The notes beneath the pieces are model-generated. The model worked only from the letters and a program-made list of their open reading frames with translations. It ran no database searches and was not told the origin of the DNA. 64,000 nucleotides of DNA, taken from assembly GCF_001305855.1 (NCBI RefSeq), contig NZ_LIXZ01000003.1, forward strand, positions 1 to 64,000. Reading direction: 5' to 3'. This document shows positions 58,177-64,000 of this stretch, in pieces. Every line of letters starts with the position of its first letter. The stretch's first letter is position 1. The position numbers and the translations under genes are program-made. The stretch is from Rossellomorea vietnamensis. Lineage in GTDB: Bacteria > Bacillota > Bacilli > Bacillales > Bacillaceae_B.

Positions 58177-58890
58177 CTACAACTCCAACCGCTCCCGCAG
58201 CTCCTTCACATAATTCCGGCTCACAGGAATCGCCTCATCGGCTCCATGAACCTTCAGCTGGTACACCCCGCTCCCCCATGGAATCAGTTCTTCCACAAAG
58301 GGCAGCTGAACGAGATAGCTTTTGTGGACGCGGAAGAAAGGATAGGTACCGAGTTTTGCTTCCAATTCCTTTATCGGCATCCTGCACGTATATTTCTTTT
58401 TTTTCGTACAGATGAATGTTTCCCGCTCTTCTCTGAAAATATAGAGAATATCCCCCGGCCTGACGAATACAATCTTATCCTCATCATTCACGGCCAGTTT
58501 TCCCAGGGATGGGTTTTCACGGGATTCGACCTTTACTAAAGACTTCAGCCTCTCCATCGTTTGTGCAAGCTGATCTTCTTCAAAAGGCTTCAGCAGGTAA
58601 TCGACAGCCTCGACCCTGAAAGCCTTAAGGGCATAGTCAGGGTACGCGGTGGCAAAGACGATTTCCGGCTTATGCTTCATGTTCTGAAGGGCTGCTGCGA
58701 GATCCACTCCGCTCATGCCGGGCATTTCGATGTCCAGGAATAGGACGTCGGGCTCTTTCGTCAAAATGATCTCAAGGCCTTTTTCCGCTGAGCTTGCTTC
58801 CCCGACTACCTCCGCCCAGGGATAGCTGCCGAGGAGATGCTTCATTTCCTCCCGGCTGTACGGTTCATCATCGATGATCGCGATTTTCAT
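58177..58890 (-). CDS. LytTR-type response regulator
   Basis: This 237-residue protein has a receiver domain with IIDDEP, phosphorylated Asp D53 (LFLDIEMPGMSG) and the lysine region LLKPFEEDQ. A LytTR DNA-binding domain follows (about 133-237; FFRVHKSYLVQL, PVSRNYVKELRERL). This is the LytR/BtsR/YpdB class, whose members control pyruvate or peptide carriers. It overlaps the kinase gene (ATGA). The adjacent target cstA fits the E. coli BtsSR-btsT pattern. Confidence 0.92.
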   Translation of the reverse strand: MKIAIIDDEPYSREEMKHLLGSYPWAEVVGEASSAEKGLEIILTKEPDVLFLDIEMPGMSGVDLAAALQNMKHKPEIVFATAYPDYALKAFRVEAVDYLLKPFEEDQLAQTMERLKSLVKVESRENPSLGKLAVNDEDKIVFVRPGDILYIFREERETFICTKKKKYTCRMPIKELEAKLGTYPFFRVHKSYLVQLPFVEELIPWGSGVYQLKVHGADEAIPVSRNYVKELRERLEL

Positions 58891-60626
58891 TCCTGCTCAC
58901 TCCTTACCGTAAATCTAACGGTGGTTCCACTTTCCTTTGAAGATGATATCTTTAGCCCTGCTTCTTTTCCCATCATCATTTCCAGGCGTTTGTTCACATT
59001 GTAGAGACCGATTCCCGTGCCTGACTTTGATTCCACCGGCTCCGACAGTAGCTTACTCAACCTGTCTTCATCGATTCCACACCCATTATCCATAACGCTG
59101 ACGGTCACTTTGTCTCCTTCTTTTCTTATGGAGATCGTTAAGACAAACCCTTCTTCGACATTCTTCATCCCATGCTTAATCGCATTTTCCACGAGCGGTT
59201 GCAGGGTGATGGAAGGGACTTTCGCCTGTAAGGCATCGTCATCGATTCTATACACGACTTCGAGACGGTCAAAGAATCGTGCTTCTTCAATGGCCAGGTA
59301 CGCTTTCACATGCTGACCTTCTTCTTTAAGGGTGGACGTTGATTTCGTGCTCCCCGTCAGATTCTGGCGGACGAATTGGGAAAGGGAAATAAGCAGTGTC
59401 CTGGCCTTATCCGGATTGATCCGCGTCAATGACACAATGACATTGATCGTATTGAACAGAAAATGGGGGTTGATCTGGGCCTGCAGCGCCTTCACTTCCG
59501 ACTCTTTCGCAAGCTCCTTATGGGTATCGATTTCCGCAAGTTCCAGCTGATGACTAAGGAGTGTGGCAATCCCCTTTGTTAATTCCATCAATATCGGTGA
59601 AATTTCCTTTTCCGAATGAAAATAGAATTTAAGGGTCCCGACAATGTCATCCCCGTTTAGTAGCGGGGCCATGATGGCCGCTCCTAACGGGCATCCGCTC
59701 CGGTCACACTGTATATCTTCCCGTCCCACCTTCATCAGCTCACCGGTTTCGATGACCCGTTTCGTTGCTTCCGTCTGAATCGGGCGCCCTTCGTGGTGGT
59801 GATCAGATGCAAGTCCGACATGAGCGAGGATGTGGGATGTGTTCGTGATTGAAACGGCCAGTGCATTGACATCCCTCATGAGGATTTCACATGTTGCCCG
59901 TGCTGACGATGCATTCAAACCTTTTCGCATGTATTTCACTGTGCTGTCTGCGAGACGCAGTGCTTTTTGGGACTGAGCAGCCCCCATCCGCTCCTCTTCC
60001 TGAAATACACTTTTAATGATCAACAGGAAGATACCGGTGCCGACACCATTGGCGAGAATCATCGGCCATCCGATATCAGACACGAGCAGATATGCATCGT
60101 CAAATGGTTTGGACAAAAGAAGGATGAGAAGCATCTGCATCCCTTCTGCAAGAAAGCCGACCAGAAATGCCTTTTGCGGGGAGACTAGCCTGTTTTTCTT
60201 TTCCCGCTTGCCGATCCAGCCTGCCAATAAACCTGCCAGTACCGTCGAGATCCCGCATGAAAATGCCGTGAACCCTCCAAGGGAAAACCTGTGGACACCC
60301 GCAACCAGTCCTGCCCCGAGACCGATCCATGGGCCACCGAGTAGTCCTGCTACCACAACGCCGATTACCCGCGAGTTCGCAATCGCTTCATTCTGTTGAA
60401 GATGCCACTGCCATTTCGTATATTCTTCCTGAAACGGATTCACGATCAACCCTGTATATGTACCAACGATGCCGAAGAATCCAAACAAGAGGATCAGGAG
60501 GAGCGTCTGGGATTTCTTCACATGTGTCCTTTTTTCAATCAGATGCCGGAAGAAGCTAATCCTCGTCATCACAAAGGCAATCGTCACGATGATGCCCAAT
60601 CGTTCAACCATTGCCGCAATTAACAT
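58887..60626 (-). CDS. LytS-type sensor histidine kinase
   Basis: This 579-residue kinase has an N-terminal 5TMR-LYT membrane sensor (about 1-205; GLIVNPFQEEYTKWQW, SRVIGVVVAGLLGGPWIGLGAGLVAGVHRF), a GAF-like domain (220-360), the His-kinase motif NPHFLFN with H388, and an HATPase domain with VENAIKHGM and GTGIGLYNVNKRL. It is membrane-bound and probably senses extracellular pyruvate or a related carbon source, by analogy with BtsS and LytS. It is transcribed with the response regulator gene. The ribosome site is GAGG/GGGG shortly before the ATG. Confidence 0.92.
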   Translation of the reverse strand: MLIAAMVERLGIIVTIAFVMTRISFFRHLIEKRTHVKKSQTLLLILLFGFFGIVGTYTGLIVNPFQEEYTKWQWHLQQNEAIANSRVIGVVVAGLLGGPWIGLGAGLVAGVHRFSLGGFTAFSCGISTVLAGLLAGWIGKREKKNRLVSPQKAFLVGFLAEGMQMLLILLLSKPFDDAYLLVSDIGWPMILANGVGTGIFLLIIKSVFQEEERMGAAQSQKALRLADSTVKYMRKGLNASSARATCEILMRDVNALAVSITNTSHILAHVGLASDHHHEGRPIQTEATKRVIETGELMKVGREDIQCDRSGCPLGAAIMAPLLNGDDIVGTLKFYFHSEKEISPILMELTKGIATLLSHQLELAEIDTHKELAKESEVKALQAQINPHFLFNTINVIVSLTRINPDKARTLLISLSQFVRQNLTGSTKSTSTLKEEGQHVKAYLAIEEARFFDRLEVVYRIDDDALQAKVPSITLQPLVENAIKHGMKNVEEGFVLTISIRKEGDKVTVSVMDNGCGIDEDRLSKLLSEPVESKSGTGIGLYNVNKRLEMMMGKEAGLKISSSKESGTTVRFTVRSEQE

Positions 60627-60743
60627 ATGCCCCGCCTCGCTTTCTATCTCACATAAAAAAAGAAGACTCCTTAAACACGAATGTTTAATAGAATCTTCCC
60701 CTACTCCAACCTTTACTATGTCCAGGGAATGATTTCCCCTATT

Positions 60744-61586
60744 TTAACACGAATCTTTGTCTTTAATCGTCACAAGTGCATTGATTTCTCCACCGATCAT
60801 GATGATGATTCCCGTCAAGTAGAACCAGATCATGAGCACGATGATCCCACCGATGCTGCCGTATGTGGCGGAATAATTTCCAAAGCTCCCTACGTAATAT
60901 GAGAAAGCCAAGGAAGCAAGTACCCATCCAAGCGTCGCAAAGATCGCTCCCGGGAATGCACTTAAACATTTGATCCGTTTACTTGGAGCGAAAAAATACA
61001 ATCCGACGAAAATGATAAAGAGAATGATGGGCGTGATGGCCCAGCGAATCCCGTTCCATATCGTTAAAAACTGATCCGAAAATCCGAATTGGGAAAATAG
61101 GAAAAGGCCAATCTGCTTACCGAATACCGGTAACAGCAGAGCAATGACAAAGACAAGGATCATGGCCAGCGTCAAAAGGATGGACATCAGTCGCGTCGCA
61201 ATGAAAGACCTTGTTTCTTCGACGTCATATGCCCGATTCAAACTCTTCACAATGGCATTCATCCCGTTCGATGCCGACCAGATCGTGGCGATGATACTGA
61301 CGGACAGTAAGCCGGAATTACGATTGGACATGACGTCCTGCAGCGTCTCCTCGATCATCGACATCGTTTCACCCGGCGCAAAATCCCTCACCAATCCGAG
61401 AATATCCCCCTGATTAACGGGCAGATATGGAAGAAGGGTGACGATAAAAATCAGCAGTGGAAAGAGCGATAAAAGAAAATAATAGGCAATTTGCGCGGCA
61501 AGGCCCGTTACGTCATTCGCACTGATATTAGTGAAAAGACTTTTCGAAAATCCTTTCCAATCTCCTTTGACCGTCTTATCCGACAT
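60744..61586 (-). CDS. YihY/BrkB family inner membrane protein (YfkH-like)
   Basis: This 280-residue protein has six membrane helices. The family segments LAAQIAYYFLLSLFPLLIFIVTLLPYLP, IIATIWSASNGMNAIVKSLNRAYDV and FPGAIFATLGWVLASLAFSYYV are visible. BrkB/YihY proteins were once called ribonuclease BN but their activity is unknown. In B. subtilis yfkH occupies this point of the yfk order. The ribosome site GAGGTG is 6-7 bases before the ATG. A YtxH-like gene lies 17 bases upstream on the same strand, so the two may form an operon. Confidence 0.9.
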   Translation of the reverse strand: MSDKTVKGDWKGFSKSLFTNISANDVTGLAAQIAYYFLLSLFPLLIFIVTLLPYLPVNQGDILGLVRDFAPGETMSMIEETLQDVMSNRNSGLLSVSIIATIWSASNGMNAIVKSLNRAYDVEETRSFIATRLMSILLTLAMILVFVIALLLPVFGKQIGLFLFSQFGFSDQFLTIWNGIRWAITPIILFIIFVGLYFFAPSKRIKCLSAFPGAIFATLGWVLASLAFSYYVGSFGNYSATYGSIGGIIVLMIWFYLTGIIIMIGGEINALVTIKDKDSC

Positions 61587-61603
61587 GCTTTCACCTCATT
61601 TCA

Positions 61604-62023
61604 TTAATATCCCTTAAATGAAGAAGCAATCGGCTGACTTTCTTCATCCTGAGCAGTTAGTTCATTTGATGTTTCTTGACCTGAAAACGTATCTTTGTAC
61701 GCTTCTGAAGAGTCTTCAAACGTTTCTTTCGTCTCTTCGATGATCTCTTTCACCTGAGGGGTCATCCCTTTGATTTCATCCACTTTTTCACTGATGAAGT
61801 GAATGTCCCTCGAGACCTGATCGGCCGTCATGCGCAGTTTCTCATACACTTCCCTCGATGTCTCAAGCAATCTCTGAGGATTTTTTGAATAGGTGGAAAT
61901 ATACTGTCCGCTATTTTTCAAAGTGGAACCCACTTCCTGGCGTGTCGACCTGTCCAGGAGAGACAGAAGCCCCCCTGCAACAGCACCAAGTATGACCCCT
62001 TTGTAAAACTTATTCCTTCCCAT
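61604..62023 (-). CDS. YtxH-like membrane-anchored helical protein
   Basis: This 139-residue protein begins MGRNKFYKGVILGAVAGGLL. A glycine-rich membrane helix (8-22) precedes a long charged coiled-coil-like segment (30-110; DEIKGMTPQVKEIIEETKETFED) and a polar tail. This is the YtxH family layout of general stress or cell-wall associated proteins, function unknown. It precedes the yfkH-like gene, where B. subtilis has yfkI, but identity with yfkI is not proven. GGAGG lies 9 bases before the ATG. Confidence 0.8.
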   Translation of the reverse strand: MGRNKFYKGVILGAVAGGLLSLLDRSTRQEVGSTLKNSGQYISTYSKNPQRLLETSREVYEKLRMTADQVSRDIHFISEKVDEIKGMTPQVKEIIEETKETFEDSSEAYKDTFSGQETSNELTAQDEESQPIASSFKGY

Positions 62024-62282
62024 ATGTATTACCCTCCTTCAAATTCAGTAATCGGCTATAGCCGGATTCCACTTAATCATACACTTTCAGGCAATATAGA
62101 TACCAGGTACTTATCCATTTCTCACGTAATAGCTTATCTACTCATTTCCCATTCCTTAATAGTGTAAAACATTCTCCGAAAAAAATCCTCCAGGAGTCAC
62201 TTCTATCCATGCCTTATTGACAGGAAGATGGAATCATGGAAAGATGAATGTACGACATTGTACGTCAGAAAGGAAGATTTAG

Positions 62283-62510
62283 ATGGATCTATCACAAAAC
62301 ACAGCAGAAAATATCAATTTCATGGTAACAGCAATCAAAGAAAAATTAAGAATGGTCAATGCAGGTGCCGTCAAGCCTGAAGACTTTAATGAAGAAATGT
62401 ACGAAGATCTCCACGACCTTTATGTCATGGTGAATCGCAAGAATCATTTCAGCCCGAGCGAAATGAACGCGATTATTGAAGAACTGGGCAGCCTTAGAAG
62501 AAAAGCGTGA
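62283..62510 (+). CDS. UPF0435/DUF1128 family protein (YfkK-like)
   Basis: This 75-residue protein begins [20 protein letters not shown] and contains [26 protein letters not shown], the signature of the UPF0435 family. B. subtilis YfkK is about the same length. Function unknown. GAAAGGAAG lies 5-6 bases before the ATG. It converges with the pfpI gene. Confidence 0.9.
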   Translation: MDLSQNTAENINFMVTAIKEKLRMVNAGAVKPEDFNEEMYEDLHDLYVMVNRKNHFSPSEMNAIIEELGSLRRKA

Positions 62511-62521
62511 ACAGTGACAAA

Positions 62522-62572
62522 AAAGGGGACATTCCCACAAAGGTACAAAATACCTTGGGGAATGTCCCCTTT
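62522..62572. terminator. Terminator between yfkK and pfpI-type genes
   Basis: AAAGGGGACATTCCC (62522-62536) pairs with GGGAATGTCCCCTTT (62558-62572). An inner AAGGTA/TACCTT dyad extends the stem. Converging genes share it. Confidence 0.88.
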
Positions 62573-62584
62573 CATTTAACTGCC

Positions 62585-63100
62585 TTATTTAGATAGAAGC
62601 GCCAGTGATTCGCGGTTGAATGCCGGGATATCATCGGGCGTTCTGCTAGTTACAAGCTGATTGCCGCACACGACGACTTCTTTGTCTTCGTATGTCACAC
62701 CGGCATATTCCATATCGACTTTGATGGACTTGAAGCCTGTCGCTTTCCGTCCTTCCAATGCTTTGGCCGTGATTAATAATTGTGGACCGTGACAAATCGC
62801 GAAAACCGGTTTTTTCTCATCCATGAAATGCTTTGTGAATTTCACGAAACGGTCATCTGCGCGCAGCTGATCCGGGGAAAATCCGCCTGGTAATAATAAG
62901 GCATCAAAGTCTGCTGGATTGACGTCATCGATGCTTTCATCGATTTTCACCGTTGCATCGCCCTGTTTGCCTTTGACTGATTTCCCTTTTTCTTTTTCAA
63001 TCGTTACGACTTCGTGGCCTGCTTCTTTAAATGCTTTTTCGGGATCTGTAAATTCTACGTCTTCAAACATGTCTGTAATTAACGTTGCGATCTTAGCCAT
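62585..63100 (-). CDS. DJ-1/PfpI-family type 1 glutamine amidotransferase-like protein (YfkM)
   Basis: This 171-residue protein has the DJ-1/PfpI fold: LITDMFEDVEFTDPEKAFKEAG, DALLLPGGFSPDQLRAD and the nucleophile elbow VFAICHGPQLL with the catalytic Cys-His. In B. subtilis the homologue yfkM, of about the same length, is general stress protein 18 of the SigB regulon. It is thought to act on damaged proteins or glyoxal adducts. The start was set at ATG 63100. A GTG at 63112 is in frame but overlaps the ribosome site AGGAG. A SigB promoter lies upstream. Confidence 0.92.
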   Translation of the reverse strand: MAKIATLITDMFEDVEFTDPEKAFKEAGHEVVTIEKEKGKSVKGKQGDATVKIDESIDDVNPADFDALLLPGGFSPDQLRADDRFVKFTKHFMDEKKPVFAICHGPQLLITAKALEGRKATGFKSIKVDMEYAGVTYEDKEVVVCGNQLVTSRTPDDIPAFNRESLALLSK

Positions 63101-63147
63101 AAATTGAAACACTCCTAATTATTGTTTGTTTTTATCACATTTGTACT

Positions 63148-63172
63148 TTACCCTTCACACAAGATTTAAAAC
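63148..63172 (-). promoter_or_regulatory. SigB promoter of the pfpI-type gene
   Basis: On the minus strand GTTTTA (63172-63167), 13 bases, GGGTAA (63153-63148). The -10 is exact and the -35 differs at one base from GTTTAA. The -35 overlaps the stop of the upstream gene. It agrees with the SigB control of yfkM. Confidence 0.78.
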
Positions 63173-64000
63173 CCTTTATTATCCATCGTGAATTGGGAAA
63201 AGATCGTATCCCTTTGTACTTCATAGACTTCTTCCCCCACGATGTCGTTAATGATATGGATATTCCGGTCGACGGCCAACCCAAGATTCGTCGCCCCGGC
63301 ACCGTGGGAGTGCTCCAGATTCGTCACTGTGTAAAAATGATGATCGCGATCCTGCTTTTCTTTAAATTCAAGCTTATAGTTCCGGGAGACTTTAAATTTC
63401 TGATCATCTTCCCATACGATTTTGTCTTCGAACTCCTCAAAGAACCATTCAGGAATATTCGGTTTGTACCCAGTTGCTAAAATCACCTTGTCGCTTTGAT
63501 AAGTGAATTCACGATCTTCCTGCCATTGGCGGCAGCTCAAGTCGTAACCATCCCCTTCATCCCGGATCTTGTTCACTTCCGTCAGGGGCTGGATGGTCGT
63601 GCGTGGTGCCTGGTCGCTGACAGAATGGTTATAGAGAATGTTATAAATATTGTTAAGGGTGTCCTGGTCGATCCCGTTCCTAAGCTGATCGAGGGTTTTC
63701 AAGGCTTCCATCCGCTTCTCATACGTCAATCCATGGAAATAGTCCACGTAATCCGGGGCGAAGAATTCCTGCCCGAGCTTTGACGATTCAAGCTGCAGGA
63801 TCCCTTCGGAACGGGTCAGCCATGTCAGATGATACGAATGATTTTCCTGTTCCTTCAATAAATCAAAGAACACCTCGGCTGCACTTTGACCGGAACCTAC
63901 AATCGTAATGGAGGCCCCTTCCATCGTCCTTTTTTTATGGAACAGATACTTGCTCGTATGATGGACGTCTTCATCCGGCAACCCCTCCATTCCTTCTAAA
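63166..64000 (-). CDS. Lysine/ornithine N-monooxygenase family protein, C-terminal part (runs off the right edge)
   Basis: The frame is open to the end of the window and gives about 277 residues. SITIVGSGQSAAEVFFDLL is the NADPH-binding motif, VILATGYKPNIPEWF the ATG-like hinge, and GAGATNLGLAVDRNIHIINDI the C-terminal conserved end. Members N-hydroxylate lysine or ornithine for hydroxamate siderophores. The FAD-binding N-terminus (about 150 residues) is outside. The neighbouring genes that would show a siderophore cluster are also outside. No frameshift is seen. Confidence 0.85.
   Translation of the reverse strand, partial: LEGMEGLPDEDVHHTSKYLFHKKRTMEGASITIVGSGQSAAEVFFDLLKEQENHSYHLTWLTRSEGILQLESSKLGQEFFAPDYVDYFHGLTYEKRMEALKTLDQLRNGIDQDTLNNIYNILYNHSVSDQAPRTTIQPLTEVNKIRDEGDGYDLSCRQWQEDREFTYQSDKVILATGYKPNIPEWFFEEFEDKIVWEDDQKFKVSRNYKLEFKEKQDRDHHFYTVTNLEHSHGAGATNLGLAVDRNIHIINDIVGEEVYEVQRDTIFSQFTMDNKGF

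Noticed and set aside
1-64000. CRISPR arrays, rRNA, tRNA or a replication origin
   Set aside because: No spaced direct repeats, rRNA segments or tRNA cloverleafs were seen. The DnaA boxes at 40438 lie far from any replication gene and are not taken for oriC.

Overview
The window looks like a chromosomal segment of a Bacillaceae bacterium (Bacillus sensu lato; Rossellomorea-like is my guess, not shown by the sequence). Evidence: AGGAGG-type ribosome sites, frequent TTG/GTG starts, two T-box leaders, near-consensus SigA and SigB promoters, a PerR box, a CcpA cre site, and a gene order that follows the Bacillus subtilis yfj-yfk region as I remember it (yfjO, yfjP, pdaA, yfjT, yfkAB, yfkD, yfkE, yfkF, yfkH, yfkK, yfkM). 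No rRNA, tRNA, CRISPR array or prophage was seen. The only mobile DNA is the end of an IS3-family element at the left edge.

Layout. 1-244: IS end. 0.3-7.1 kb: nagZ, a beta-lactamase-fold/alpha-beta hydrolase pair, small unknowns, a P-loop kinase and mqo. 7.5-14.9 kb: MMPL exporter with its MarR regulator and a large palindromic operator, a GntR regulator coupled to a lipid hydroxylase, an ABC-2 exporter. 15-19.3 kb: small membrane and lipoprotein genes, an HTH-TPR regulator, and an ABC-F resistance gene behind an attenuator-like leader. 19.4-31 kb: terC family, an Old Yellow Enzyme homologue, SEC-C protein, RNA methyltransferase, alkA-like glycosylase, pdaA, fumarase, yfkAB. 31-38 kb: yfkD, a large cysteine-rich Ig-repeat protein inserted before yfkE (Ca2+/H+ exchanger), stress proteins and yfkF-like MFS. 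38-44 kb: PerR-box zosA, three perfect DnaA boxes, SigB-promoter pyruvate oxidase, FMN glutamate-synthase-like protein. 44-48 kb: secreted GH16 glucanase with a divergent-function LacI repressor just upstream. 48-56 kb: membrane protein of unknown function, GNATs, T-box proS, T-box MFS transporter. 56-61 kb: cstA pyruvate/peptide carrier with cre-site promoter and a LytS/LytR two-component system. 61-64 kb: yfkH, YtxH-like, yfkK, SigB-promoter pfpI, and a truncated siderophore-type N-hydroxylase.

How it fits together. The backbone is housekeeping and stress physiology. Between conserved yfj/yfk genes lie insertions that each carry their own switch: MarR, GntR, LacI, T-box, LytSR or attenuator. 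Two dispersed palindromic repeat families (GGTCCGTCCCTC and TGTACCTGGTACA) and one larger structured element decorate gene boundaries. The strongest candidates for something undescribed are the alternating A/B cysteine-rich repeat protein at 32314-34806, the T-box that controls an MFS transporter, the DnaA-box cluster at 40438-40480, and the short repeat that also occurs inside coding sequence.
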